The notes under the pieces: model-generated
What the model was told of the DNA's origin: nothing
Seen by the model: only the letters and a program-made list of their open reading frames with translations
Databases searched by the model: none
In this document: positions 18,058-27,294 of the stretch, in pieces
Layout of the letters: each line of letters begins with the position of its first letter
Position numbering within the stretch: the stretch's first letter is position 1
DNA from: an uncultured Flavobacterium sp.
Lineage (GTDB): Bacteria > Bacteroidota > Bacteroidia > Flavobacteriales > Flavobacteriaceae
Reading direction: 5' to 3'
Assembly (NCBI GenBank): GCA_943912855.1
Contig: CALTVC010000001.1
Span: 558,001 to 622,000 of the forward strand
DNA length: 64,000 nt
Made by a program: the position numbers and the translations under genes

Positions 18058-18632
18058 ATGATAACAGAACTTACACAAACTACAGGTATACTTAAACAAA
18101 AATTCACACTTGAAAACGACAGGGTAATTGTAGAGAAAAAACATTTACCAGCATAGAAAAGTATGACGTTAAACTGGACTATTTAGGCTCGCAACTATTC
18201 TACAAAGCAGACAACACTTTAGGAGCTAAGATATTTCGTGCTTTTTGTATTGTAATGATACTACTGATAACTACAGGATACTTCTTGGGTGAAACAAACG
18301 TAGGCACATTTGTAGTTGGGAATGGTCTTTGGCTGATTATCTTATGCATAATCCACCTGAAAAGGACAAGGGATGACATACACCTCATAGGCGGTCAGGC
18401 CCAACTGATTTTCTTTAGAAACGTACCCGATGAAAAAACGGTTATGGAGTTTATAGATGCGGTTAGAGAACAAACAAAACAGTATACTAAAGAGAAATAT
18501 CTTACTCATTTTAGTACAATGAGTAATGAAGAGTTTTATGCCCGACTGGGTTGGCTACGCGACCGTGAAATTATCAATCTTTCAGAATACGTAGATTACA
18601 AAGAACAATTCGAAATGCAAAAACTGCTTTAA
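18058..18632 (+). pseudogene. Frameshifted membrane-protein gene
   Basis: An ATG at 18058 opens a frame (MITELTQTTGILKQ...) that stops at 18154-18156. The downstream frame is open from before 18138 to 18632 and continues the same kind of protein: a beta-rich head, two membrane helices (about 18240-18350) and a helical tail. The frames meet at an A6 run (18136-18141). One extra A, or two fewer, would give a continuous 191-residue protein. The internal ATG at 18255 would remove the head and part of the first helix. It could be a true pseudogene, a sequencing error in a homopolymer or slippage; the first is my default. The flanking repeats fit an unstable region. Confidence 0.65.
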
Positions 18633-18715
18633 AAAGATTACTCTACAATTAAGAATCCTCTGTTTGACTGTGTTAATTTCCCTATCTTTAGAACATCGTC
18701 CATAATCAAAACAAA

Positions 18716-19492
18716 ATGAACATCCATATCATAGGCGGGGGTAACCTGGGGACTGCCATAGCCATAGGTTTGGCGCAATACACCACGGGCAACAGCATTA
18801 CCGTAACCCGCCGTAACGTAAAGCTGATAGAAAACCTAAAACAATACGGCATAAACACCTCGGCGAGTAATACGGAGGATATAGCCGATGCCGACATAGT
18901 AATACTTGCCATAAAACCCTGGCAGGCCGATGCCGTGCTGGATGAAATACTACCGCACGTTTCAGGGAAGATAATCGCCTCGGCGGCAAGTGGCGTTACG
19001 CTGGAACAGCTTCATGCCAAAATAGCCGGCACCAATACTGTAGTGCGCATTATGCCAAACATAGCCGCCCAGTACGGGGCTTCGGCTACGTGTGTTTCGG
19101 CTAAGGGGGAAGATGTAGCGAAAGCCCAACCCGTTGTAGACCTGTTTAACAAGGTAGGCACTGCGGTTATCATAGACGAAAAACTAATGGATGCCGCCAC
19201 TGTGCTTGGTGCCTGCGGAACGGCATTCGCTTTGCGTTACATCCGTGCCAGCATGCAAGCGGGTATAGAAATAGGCTTTGATGCCAAAACGGCACTTGCC
19301 ATATCGGCACAAACGGCACTTGGTGCTACCGAGATGCTACTGAAAGAAAGTGCCCACCCGGAACAGCTTATAGACAAGGTTACCACCCCACAAGGTTGTA
19401 CCATAGCCGGACTTAACGAAATGGAACATGAAGGCTTTAGTTCGTCATTGATTAAGGGGATAAAAACATCGCTTAAACAGATAAAAGGTTAA
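18716..19492 (+). CDS. proC: Pyrroline-5-carboxylate reductase
   Basis: A 258-residue cytoplasmic enzyme for the last step of proline synthesis, reducing 1-pyrroline-5-carboxylate with NAD(P)H. The N-terminal Rossmann motif IIGGGNLGTAIA is at 5-16, AIKPW is at about 66-70, and the C-terminal dimerisation domain carries the conserved TTPQGCTIAGL signature (about 221-231). A TATCTTTA sequence about 25 nt upstream of the ATG could be its -7 box. It is monocistronic as far as the sequence shows. Confidence 0.93.
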   Translation: MNIHIIGGGNLGTAIAIGLAQYTTGNSITVTRRNVKLIENLKQYGINTSASNTEDIADADIVILAIKPWQADAVLDEILPHVSGKIIASAASGVTLEQLHAKIAGTNTVVRIMPNIAAQYGASATCVSAKGEDVAKAQPVVDLFNKVGTAVIIDEKLMDAATVLGACGTAFALRYIRASMQAGIEIGFDAKTALAISAQTALGATEMLLKESAHPEQLIDKVTTPQGCTIAGLNEMEHEGFSSSLIKGIKTSLKQIKG

Positions 19493-19582
19493 CGCTTAGC
19501 CATCAATACGTTAAAATGAAGCATTTCAACGAGTAATTAAGGGTGTACATCTATTTCATTTTCGTAAAATAGTTTCGTAACG

Positions 19583-19590
19583 TATGTTTG
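19583..19590 (+). promoter_or_regulatory. -7 box TATGTTTG upstream of a short hairpin transcript
   Basis: An exact TAnnTTTG match 90 nt after proC. Downstream comes a terminator at 19642 rather than an open reading frame. Confidence 0.5.
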
Positions 19591-19596
19591 CACCAT

Positions 19597-19677
19597 AAAA
19601 TAGCATTAGTAAAATTAAGTTTTACGGTATTTTTGGGGGCTAAAACGGGAAAACCAAACGGTTTTCCCGTTTTTATT
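19597..19677 (+). ncRNA. Candidate ~80-nt RNA ending in a perfect terminator
   Basis: Predicted start about 7 nt after the TATGTTTG box. The transcript would end at a 14-bp perfect stem, AAAACGGGAAAACC / GGTTTTCCCGTTTT (19642-19673), followed by T residues. The interval has no convincing coding frame. Alternatives are that the hairpin is simply the proC terminator, or a 5' leader attenuator for the gene at 19764. Not recognised as a known RNA family. Confidence 0.4.
19642..19677 (+). terminator. Strong terminator between proC and the BI-1 gene
   Basis: A perfect 14-bp stem with a 4-nt loop and a T-rich tail. Confidence 0.85.
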
Positions 19678-19763
19678 TGTCATATACGTAACGCAGGCAC
19701 GTTTTTTGATTTCTTCATAAACATTAATTGTTATATTTACAGTTCAATTTTTTTTAACGACCA

Positions 19764-20540
19764 ATGGAAACAAAATCAAGAAATCCGTTCCTAACCGACA
19801 AAGCATTTAAAAACAGTAAAACTTCTGTTTATGATGCCAACGGCAATCCGGTTAATGTTATAGACCGCAACGACATAATGACCATAAACGGCACTATTAA
19901 TAAAACGTTTATACTATTTGCGTTGCTGTTTGCAGGAGCTTTAGTGCCATTTTTTATGCAGGCTGCCGGACTTAACCCGCTTCCGGGTGCCATAGCCAGT
20001 GCCATTGTAGCGCTTGTCATGGTTTTTGGGGCCAGTTTTGCACCTAAATACTCGGCATATCTTGCACCGGGCTACGCCCTTTTTGAAGGCGTATTCATCA
20101 GCACCGTATCTATACTGTTTGAAGCCAAGTACAACGGGATCGTAAGCCAGGCGGTTATGGCTACTCTTATAACCTTTGGTGTGGCATTAGCCCTTTACCG
20201 TTTCAGGATCATTCGTGTAACCGAACGCTTTAAATCGATAATCATTACCGCAATGTTTGCTGTAATAAGCTACTACCTGATTGCGTTTTTGTTCAGTTTT
20301 TTTGGAGGCATACAACCGTTTCACGTAGGGAACTCTATTGCCAGCATTGGCTTTAGCATTTTCCTTGTAGGCTTGGCAGCAGCCAACTTGCTACTGGATT
20401 TCAATTTTATTGAAGAAGGCGCGCAAAGAGGACTTCCTAAGTATATGGAGTGGTACAGTGGCATGGGCTTACTGGTTACACTGGTATGGCTTTACATGGA
20501 AATACTACGATTACTATCTAAAATACAGAGCAGAAACTAA
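19764..20540 (+). CDS. Bax inhibitor-1/YccA family membrane protein
   Basis: A 258-residue polytopic protein with about seven hydrophobic helices after a polar N-terminus of about 48 residues. The BaxI_1-type features are the MTINGTINKTFILFALL first helix, the APGYALFEGVFIS loop (about 99-111) and the LLLDFNFIEEGAQRGLPKYMEWY segment (about 211-233) with conserved acidic residues before the last helix. Members act as pH-sensitive ion (Ca2+) leak channels in some bacteria; the role here is unknown. TATATTTA at about 19732 is a possible own promoter. A strong terminator follows. Confidence 0.88.
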   Translation: METKSRNPFLTDKAFKNSKTSVYDANGNPVNVIDRNDIMTINGTINKTFILFALLFAGALVPFFMQAAGLNPLPGAIASAIVALVMVFGASFAPKYSAYLAPGYALFEGVFISTVSILFEAKYNGIVSQAVMATLITFGVALALYRFRIIRVTERFKSIIITAMFAVISYYLIAFLFSFFGGIQPFHVGNSIASIGFSIFLVGLAAANLLLDFNFIEEGAQRGLPKYMEWYSGMGLLVTLVWLYMEILRLLSKIQSRN

Positions 20541-20556
20541 GACTTTGCTTACACAT

Positions 20557-20603
20557 TTTAACAGAGGGTTTTATCTAATGATAAAGCCCTCTGTTATTTT
20601 TTT
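20557..20603 (+). terminator. Terminator after the BI-1 gene
   Basis: Stem TAACAGAGGGTTTTAT / ATAAAGCCCTCTGTTA with one G-T wobble, followed by seven T residues. Confidence 0.9.
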
Positions 20604-20680
20604 AAGGTATAGATGAAATATTAGTTATATAACTGTAATATTATTACTTTAGCCATCTAAATTTTTATCCAGCCAGGTAA

Positions 20681-21136
20681 ATGAAACAACAATTACTCTT
20701 ACTCACCACACTGCTCGGCGCGTGGTCAGCCTTTGCCCAGTCGGGTATAGGACATAACAATGCGGGCGGGCTTTCGGTTAACAACTATGCCCATGCTGTG
20801 GGTGAAATCTACGTTGTACCGCAGAACCCTAACAACCTCAGCTCAGGATTGCTGGGCGCTGTTACCAAAGTTACTTTTACAAGTTTAGGTACTGATACCT
20901 ATGCCGAAATGCAGGGTGTAAAATATTACCCTAACCCGGTTGAAAGTAACCTTACGGTAGAACTTCCTGAACAGGCTGTGCTTGCCAATGCCGTATTATA
21001 CGACATAAAAGGCAGCCGTGTAAGCCTTCCACCTGCAAACGGTAATGTACTTAACCTTTCGGGACTTTCGGCGGGAACGTACTTTTTAACCTTTGCCGAA
21101 ACGAACATTAAACCCATTAAAATTGTAAAAAAATAA
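20681..21136 (+). CDS. Very short T9SS-sorted secreted protein
   Basis: A 151-residue protein: a Sec signal peptide (to about AFAQ, residue 19), a short Gly/Asn-rich mature segment of about 60 residues, and a type A T9SS C-terminal sorting domain (YYPNPVESNLTVEL ... IKIVKK, about 86-151). The cargo outside the signals is therefore tiny. It is followed 6 nt later by the next secreted protein, so the two are probably an operon. The protein may be a small surface or fibre component; no function is known to me. Confidence 0.85.
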   Translation: MKQQLLLLTTLLGAWSAFAQSGIGHNNAGGLSVNNYAHAVGEIYVVPQNPNNLSSGLLGAVTKVTFTSLGTDTYAEMQGVKYYPNPVESNLTVELPEQAVLANAVLYDIKGSRVSLPPANGNVLNLSGLSAGTYFLTFAETNIKPIKIVKK

Positions 21137-21142
21137 CCGACT

Positions 21143-22174
21143 ATGAAAAAAATATACTTATTACTGCTTTTTGTTTGTACTACACTTTTTGCCCAGATAC
21201 CACAAGGTTTCAGCTACCAGGCAGTAGCACTTAACAGCTCAGGTACGGCGGTGGCTTCGGCTCCGGTACGTGTAAGGCTAAGCATACTTGAAAACAGCGC
21301 TACAGGTACCGCTTCTTATGTAGAAACACACAACCCTACAACAAATAACGCGGGGCTTTTTACCCTTACCATAGGTATGGGTACACCTACCACAGGTACG
21401 TTTGCCAGCATTAACTGGGCACAAAATTCTAAATTCCTTAAAGTGGAGCTGGACGTGGCTAACGGAACCAATTACGTAACCATAGGCGCATCTCAATTAC
21501 TTTCTGTACCGTATGCAATGTATGCGGGTGGTGTGGCAGGAATAGGTTCGGGCAGTGGCAACGGGAGCGGAACCGGAGCTGCGTTTTCAAGCCTTTACAT
21601 GTGCGGTACGTTTAACTCATTTAATCCGGCTACAGCTATAGAAATGCTTGGCGATTCTTCATTTAGCTGTTACAAGTACCTTACTGCAGGCAGCCAGATA
21701 AAATTTACACCTTCTACCACATCTACAGTACTTTATGGAAAAGGGCCAAACAGCCAGCTAACGGCTAATGCCAATGGTTTTACCATATTGTCAAGTGGTA
21801 TTTACAAAGTGTATGTACAATATCAGGGAGAAGACCAAAACAACAACGCTATTTACTCGGCCTCTATAGAGAACATTGCCGTTTACGTAGAACCGAATTC
21901 ATACCTATCGGTAAATCCGGTACCTATGACATACAATGCAAACACAAATACTCTTAGCTGTACTTTTTCTGTTGGTGCATATAGCGCAAGCTATCGTAAC
22001 TTTAAGTTTGATATTGGTTATGGTCTTTACGGAGACAACCTATTGGACGGCACACTAGATGATGGAAATGCAACAGTTATCCCATTACCTGGAACGGGTG
22101 CTGCAACATATACCGTTACACTTAATTTAAATGCATGGATTATAGGTAGCCCATACACGGTAACACGTCAGTAA
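21143..22174 (+). CDS. Secreted protein with N-terminal 'QGFSYQAVA' domain and SusE/SusF-like C-terminus
   Basis: A 343-residue protein with a signal peptide ending near LFAQ. Residues 20-130 form a conserved Bacteroidetes module (IPQGFSYQAVALNSSG...LSVPYAMYAG) usually placed at the N-terminus of surface or tail-fibre-like proteins. A Gly/Ser linker (about 134-148) follows. The C-terminal part, with MCGTFNSFNPATAIEM, resembles SusE/SusF-type starch-binding beta sandwiches. There is no C-terminal T9SS domain, whereas the upstream partner has one, so the two proteins may act together at the cell surface (inference). Confidence 0.75.
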   Translation: MKKIYLLLLFVCTTLFAQIPQGFSYQAVALNSSGTAVASAPVRVRLSILENSATGTASYVETHNPTTNNAGLFTLTIGMGTPTTGTFASINWAQNSKFLKVELDVANGTNYVTIGASQLLSVPYAMYAGGVAGIGSGSGNGSGTGAAFSSLYMCGTFNSFNPATAIEMLGDSSFSCYKYLTAGSQIKFTPSTTSTVLYGKGPNSQLTANANGFTILSSGIYKVYVQYQGEDQNNNAIYSASIENIAVYVEPNSYLSVNPVPMTYNANTNTLSCTFSVGAYSASYRNFKFDIGYGLYGDNLLDGTLDDGNATVIPLPGTGAATYTVTLNLNAWIIGSPYTVTRQ

Positions 22175-22190
22175 TACAAAATACAACGCA

Positions 22191-22222
22191 TAAAAAACTC
22201 CGCTGATTAGCGGAGTTTTTTG
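22191..22222. terminator. Bidirectional terminator
   Basis: Stem AAAAAACTCCGCT-GATT-AGCGGAGTTTTTT between the rightward secreted-protein operon and leftward dusB; A and T runs are on both sides. Confidence 0.9.
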
Positions 22223-22225
22223 TTT

Positions 22226-23221
22226 TTATACCGTTTGGCCTTCGCCAAATCTTTGTAGTATTTCTTCAAAAGCAGCGTATACATCTTCAGCGGCATCATT
22301 GGTAACCAGCTTTTGCCTGTACTCTTTAAAGTTGGCTATACCCTTAAAGTAGTTGGTGTAATGCCTGCGGGTTTCGTTAATACCGGCACGCTCACCTTTC
22401 CATTCTATAGACCATTTCAGGTGGTTGCGGGCGGCTTCTACCCTATCGGCTATGGTAGGTTCCGGCAGATGCTCGCCTGTATTAAAAAAATGTTTGATTT
22501 CGTTAAAAATCCACGGGTAACCTATAGCGGCACGACCTATCATAAGTCCGTCTACACCATACTTGTTTTTATATTCCAATGCCTTTTCAGGGCTGTCTAT
22601 ATCGCCATTACCAAAAATAGGAATCTGTATGCGCGGGTTATTCTTAACACGGGCTATGTGGCTCCAGTCGGCTTCGCCTTTATACATCTGGGCACGGGTA
22701 CGACCGTGTATAGACAGGGCTTTTATACCTACATCCTGAAGACGCTCGGCAACCTCATCTATATTAATAGAATTTTCATCCCAGCCAAGGCGGGTTTTTA
22801 CCGTAACAGGCAGACTGGTGCTGTTTACCACAGCCTTTGTAAGGCGTACCATAAGGTCGATATCCTTTAGCACACCGGCTCCTGCTCCTTTACAAACCAC
22901 CTTTTTTACGGGGCAACCAAAGTTAATATCTACCAAATCAGGGTTTACAGTTTCTACGATACGGGCGCTCATGGCCATGGCTTCCTCGTCGCCACCGAAA
23001 ATCTGGATGCCTACGGGGCGCTCGTAGTCAAAAATATCAAGTTTCTGACGGCTTTTAATCGCATCGCGAATAAGTCCCTCACTCGAAATAAACTCACTAA
23101 ACATAAGGTCAGCGCCATGGGTTTTGCACAACCTGCGGAAAGGCGGGTCGCTTACATCCTCCATCGGAGCCAATAATAAGGGGAACTCAGGGAGCTCTAT
23201 GTTTCCTATTTTAACCATCAT
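22226..23221 (-). CDS. dusB: tRNA-dihydrouridine synthase
   Basis: A 331-residue FMN enzyme that reduces uridine in the D-loop of tRNA. The TIM-barrel start LLLAPMEDVSDPPFRRLC (16-33), the catalytic cysteine Cys103 in NFGCPVKKV, the SIHGRTRAQMYKG loop (about 182-194) and the GNGDI / MIGRAAIGYPWIF motifs are all present and match the DusB branch. Met1 and Met2 are both ATG; either could start translation. A TATCTTTG box lies 13 nt upstream. Confidence 0.95.
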   Translation of the reverse strand: MMVKIGNIELPEFPLLLAPMEDVSDPPFRRLCKTHGADLMFSEFISSEGLIRDAIKSRQKLDIFDYERPVGIQIFGGDEEAMAMSARIVETVNPDLVDINFGCPVKKVVCKGAGAGVLKDIDLMVRLTKAVVNSTSLPVTVKTRLGWDENSINIDEVAERLQDVGIKALSIHGRTRAQMYKGEADWSHIARVKNNPRIQIPIFGNGDIDSPEKALEYKNKYGVDGLMIGRAAIGYPWIFNEIKHFFNTGEHLPEPTIADRVEAARNHLKWSIEWKGERAGINETRRHYTNYFKGIANFKEYRQKLVTNDAAEDVYAAFEEILQRFGEGQTV

Positions 23222-23233
23222 TCAACATTTTTG

Positions 23234-23241
23234 CAAAGATA
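23234..23241 (-). promoter_or_regulatory. dusB: -7 box TATCTTTG of dusB
   Basis: An exact TAnnTTTG match on the minus strand 13 nt before the dusB ATG, with a TTG about 16 nt further upstream. Confidence 0.6.
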
Positions 23242-23281
23242 CGAATTTTACCCGCAATGTACTGATACAGAAAACACAAAC

Positions 23282-23422
23282 TAACATATGTTAATTGATA
23301 TTTTTTTGAGAAAAATTTAGGAAAATATACGAATATGTATTTTTTTTGCACCAAATCAACGCTTCAACAATACACAATGATTTCTTAAAAACATGCTTTA
23401 ACATGTTAAAATATTGTTAACA
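23282..23422. promoter_or_regulatory. Cluster of AACA/TGTT palindromes upstream of the T9SS Ig protein
   Basis: Three perfect palindromes share the same arms: TAACATATGTTA (23282-23293), TTTAACATGTTAAA (23397-23410) and TGTTAACA (23415-23422). They lie in a 296-bp AT-rich region between dusB and the gene at 23518. They look like binding sites of a dimeric regulator. A TATTTTTTTTGC sequence (about 23338-23349) between them may be a degenerate promoter. Confidence 0.45.
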
Positions 23423-23517
23423 TAACGGTCAAGATGCATTTTTTAACAGACCATTAGCATATTAAAATTTCAAGAAATAGTTGCTTTGTAATGCTGATCC
23501 ATTTAAAATTTATCCCC

Positions 23518-26500
23518 ATGGTTAAGAAAACTACTTTTAACAAGTGGGTGGCAACGTTTTGCCTCTTACTTGCCTCAGGAGTAGCATTTGCACAGGCCGT
23601 TACTAGCATGACGCCGTCTAATGTTACCCACAGATCAACTGTTATCCTTATCGGGACAGGATTCTCAAGCTCCTCTACAGTACGGTTTTACACCGGAACT
23701 GACACCGCCGCTTCCTCTACAGCTTACGTAAACGCTACTTCGGTATCGTACAACTCTTCTAATGGGCAACTTACGGTGATAGTACCTGCCGTTAATGCCG
23801 CCGGTGCTGGTTTAAATACACGTAGCATAAGGGTATTTAACGGTACTACTGCCGGTGCTGTCTACAACTACTCTTACACCGCGCCTGCTGCTACCCCGGC
23901 ATCTGCAGGTATTACCCGTATCATTACAAACTATAACGGCTACTGGAACACTACATCTACTGCTAACAGTACAGTACAACCAGATACCGGGCACAGCCTT
24001 ATGGCGTTTAGTTATAATGGAACACTGTACAGTACCGGCGGAGAAGCCGAAATTACAAATGTATTAGCATCTAATGCTTCTACAACAGGTACCTACACAA
24101 CCGGTAACTGGCGTGCGCTTCCTATAAAAGACATTGCAGGAACCGTACCTTCAAGCAGTAGTAGCGACCCTAACCTTATAGTGCTTGCCAGCCGTGTAGA
24201 TGGCAACCCTAACATTGCAGTACCTACGGCACCAACGGTTAAAGGTCTTTCGGTTCGTGACGTACTGATAGACGGTATCCGTGGTCTTAACATAGGTACA
24301 GGTGTTACAAACCTGCCTTCATCATCAGTACTAAACTTCCAGGCGCAAGACATTGTAGCTAACGCTGCCGGAGATGCTGTACCAGATATCATGGTAAGCC
24401 AGGTTGCTGACCCAAGTAACAACTCTTTCTCTGTATACTGTTTTGTGGACGCTGCAGGGAACATTGTAGGTAACCCTATGCAAATTGCCTTAAACGGCGT
24501 TACTGCATTAGGAACTTATAAAACAGATTTCTTTACTTTACCGGGTGGTGAATCACTAAACACTGCAGTAGTAAATGGTTCTACAACCGTGGGTTTAAAC
24601 ACCCGCCCTATAAGGATGGTAGCTTACAAATTATCTGACTTTGGTATTACTGAATCTAATAAAGCTAACGTAAGAGGCTTTAAAGTAATGCCAAGTGGTA
24701 CCAGCGACCCTGCATTTATGGCATACAACAGGGATTCATTCGAAATTCCTGCACCGGAAATTGCATCGCAACCACAAAGCGCTGCTATATGTCCGGGTGA
24801 TACTGCAACATTTAGCGTAACTGTTACTGCTACCGGAACTGAACTTACCTATCAGTGGGAAAAAGATGGTACTGCTCTTGCAAATGGCGGACGCATATCT
24901 GGTGCTACAGGCCCTACACTACAAATAACAAACATTACCACTGCAGATAATGGTGTTTACCGTTGTGTGGTAAGTAACCCAAGAGGTTCTGCATTTAGTA
25001 ACTCTGCTTACCTGAATACAATTGTACTTTCTACATCGGGTAACGTAACCACTTGTTTAAGCACGCCTTCACAAATTGCTGTGTATGCTAATGGAAATAC
25101 TCCTGCTTACAAATGGTACAGAAATACAGCAAACAACAATACAACCGGCACATTAATACCTAACGAAACAAGTAGTACATATACGCCACCTGCTACAACA
25201 GCTGGAACTACATACTTCTATGCCGAGGTATATCCTGCCGGATTTGAATGTGCTAAAACAGCATCTACGCCTATAGCATATACTGTAAACAGCACTTCCG
25301 CTGCCGGAACCATAACTGGAAACCAAAGCGTATGTCCTGCCACTCCTGCTACTGTATCGCTAACAGGTTATACAGGTACCATACAATGGCAAAGTTCTGC
25401 TACAGGAGCTGCAGGCTCGTGGGCAAACATAAGCGGAGCCACTTCGGCATCGTACACCATAGCCTCTGTAACACAGGTAACTTATTTAAGGGCAATCGTT
25501 ACAAACGGTTCATGTTCATCGGCTACTTCAGCTACCAGCATTGTATCGCCAATCACTTCATTTACCTGGACAGGTTTGGTAGACAGAAACTGGCACGTGG
25601 CAGGCAACTGGAGCTGTAGCACCGTACCTACACTTGTAGACGACGTAACTATTCCGCTTACGCCTAACCAGCCTATAGTATCTCAAACAATAACGGCACT
25701 GGGTAAATCATTAACGCTTCAGGCTAATGCTACGCTAACGGCTAACTCAGGTACTAATATGCAAATACTTGGAGCTGTTACAGTAGATCCTACAGCTACT
25801 TTTACACTGCAGAACAACGCTAATCTTGTACAGGATACCGCTACCGCTACGAGTGCAAACTCAGGTAAGATAACAGTACTGAGAGACAACAACAGTCTTT
25901 ACAGGCTAGACTATACCCTATGGAGTTCTCCGGTTACAGGACAAAACCTATTTGCCTTCTCTCCTGCTACTGTAGCCACTCGTTTTTACACTTACACCCC
26001 TCCTTTAGATGTATATACTGTAGTACCTGGACTGAGCAGTTCTTCTACAACAGAATTTACTACTACCAAAGCATACCTTATACGTATGCCTAATACTAGT
26101 ACTGAGGCGGGTTATAACAACGGAACAACACCTATAACTTACCACGGTTCATTTACAGGTGTGCCTAACAATGGGGCTGTTTACGCAACGGTTTCAAGTC
26201 AGGGACAAGGTTACAACGGTATAGGTAACCCATATCCATCTCCTGTAAACGTGCATAACTTTATAGATGCTAACGTTTCATCTCTTGCCGATGGTACACT
26301 GTACTTCTGGAGGAAGAAAAACAACATGACGCATACAAGCTATGCTACCATAACTAAGTTTGCCTACGCACCAAACGATGCCGAAGGTGGAAACACTGCC
26401 GGTACGGCGTTCCCTGAAGGACAAGAATCTCAATGGACAATAAACACAGCACAAGGTTTCATTACAAAAGTGTCTGCAGGTGTAACTCAGTTGGCTTTCA

Positions 26501-27243
26501 ATAACAGCATGAGGAAGATGACTAACACAAACCAGTTCTTCCGTCCAGGTGCTGAAACCGGAAACCAGGCTTCAAAACTTTGGATTAACATTACATCTCC
26601 AAGCCAGGCATTTTCTACAGCCGTTGTAGGTTACTCAGACATTACAACTAACGGATTTGACTTTGGTTACGATGGTAAGCTAATGAACAATGACGAAGGC
26701 ACACTAAAACTATACAGTCTTGCTGCCGACAGTAAACTGGCCATACAGGCAAGAAGTACATTTGCGCCAACAGACGTAGTACCAATGGGCTACAGCGCTC
26801 AGGATGCAGGCAGCTATACCATACGTATAACAGACAAAACAGGAGCCTTTAATAACGGACAGGAAGTATACCTTAAAGACAACTTTACAGGTACGCTTAA
26901 TAACCTGAGCCAGGGTTCTTACGACTTCGTAACCGAAGCAGGTACTTTTGAAGGAAGGTTTGAAATAGTGTACACAAACACTGTACTTAGCAATCCTGCT
27001 AACGAACTTACGGCTAACAGTGTTGTTGTATTTAAAAACAACGCAGGTCTTCACATAGATGCAGGCAAGCTTGTAATTAAAAACGTAGAATTGTTTGATG
27101 TAAGGGGCAGGCAGGTATTTGCCACTCAAAACATAAACAGCAATACAACTACCGTTACCGGTGTAACAGCCGAAAACCAGGTACTTATTGCACGCATAAG
27201 CACTCAGGATGGTTCAGTAATAAACAAAAAAGTAGTATATTAA
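23518..27243 (+). CDS. Large secreted protein with IPT-like and Ig-like domains and T9SS C-terminus
   Basis: A 1241-residue protein counted from ATG 23518 (MVKKTTFNKW); an in-frame ATG at 23491 would add nine residues before the signal peptide. After the signal (…VAFAQA) comes an IPT/TIG-like domain (MTPSNVTHRSTVILIGTGF), then a long beta region. An Ig-like domain follows at about 415-500 (SQPQSAAICPGDTATFSV ... NGVYRCVVSN), and then another Ig-like segment. The final 90 residues have a sorting-domain-like form ending VINKKVVY. Ser/Thr/Asn-rich composition fits a surface adhesin or shell protein. The ligand is unknown. A terminator follows. Confidence 0.8.
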   Translation: MVKKTTFNKWVATFCLLLASGVAFAQAVTSMTPSNVTHRSTVILIGTGFSSSSTVRFYTGTDTAASSTAYVNATSVSYNSSNGQLTVIVPAVNAAGAGLNTRSIRVFNGTTAGAVYNYSYTAPAATPASAGITRIITNYNGYWNTTSTANSTVQPDTGHSLMAFSYNGTLYSTGGEAEITNVLASNASTTGTYTTGNWRALPIKDIAGTVPSSSSSDPNLIVLASRVDGNPNIAVPTAPTVKGLSVRDVLIDGIRGLNIGTGVTNLPSSSVLNFQAQDIVANAAGDAVPDIMVSQVADPSNNSFSVYCFVDAAGNIVGNPMQIALNGVTALGTYKTDFFTLPGGESLNTAVVNGSTTVGLNTRPIRMVAYKLSDFGITESNKANVRGFKVMPSGTSDPAFMAYNRDSFEIPAPEIASQPQSAAICPGDTATFSVTVTATGTELTYQWEKDGTALANGGRISGATGPTLQITNITTADNGVYRCVVSNPRGSAFSNSAYLNTIVLSTSGNVTTCLSTPSQIAVYANGNTPAYKWYRNTANNNTTGTLIPNETSSTYTPPATTAGTTYFYAEVYPAGFECAKTASTPIAYTVNSTSAAGTITGNQSVCPATPATVSLTGYTGTIQWQSSATGAAGSWANISGATSASYTIASVTQVTYLRAIVTNGSCSSATSATSIVSPITSFTWTGLVDRNWHVAGNWSCSTVPTLVDDVTIPLTPNQPIVSQTITALGKSLTLQANATLTANSGTNMQILGAVTVDPTATFTLQNNANLVQDTATATSANSGKITVLRDNNSLYRLDYTLWSSPVTGQNLFAFSPATVATRFYTYTPPLDVYTVVPGLSSSSTTEFTTTKAYLIRMPNTSTEAGYNNGTTPITYHGSFTGVPNNGAVYATVSSQGQGYNGIGNPYPSPVNVHNFIDANVSSLADGTLYFWRKKNNMTHTSYATITKFAYAPNDAEGGNTAGTAFPEGQESQWTINTAQGFITKVSAGVTQLAFNNSMRKMTNTNQFFRPGAETGNQASKLWINITSPSQAFSTAVVGYSDITTNGFDFGYDGKLMNNDEGTLKLYSLAADSKLAIQARSTFAPTDVVPMGYSAQDAGSYTIRITDKTGAFNNGQEVYLKDNFTGTLNNLSQGSYDFVTEAGTFEGRFEIVYTNTVLSNPANELTANSVVVFKNNAGLHIDAGKLVIKNVELFDVRGRQVFATQNINSNTTTVTGVTAENQVLIARISTQDGSVINKKVVY

Positions 27244-27263
27244 CCATATGCTCTCCTGAAACT

Positions 27264-27294
27264 AAAGAGGCAGCCTTTCGGGCTGCCTCTTTTA
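27264..27294 (+). terminator. Terminator after the T9SS Ig protein
   Basis: Stem AAGAGGCAGCC / GGCTGCCTCTT with a 5-nt loop and T tail. Confidence 0.9.

Noticed and set aside
18136..18142. An A_AAA_AAC heptamer suggesting programmed -1 frameshifting.
   Set aside because: The heptamer is not in the reading phase of the incoming frame, and no downstream stimulatory structure was evident; mutation or sequencing error is simpler.
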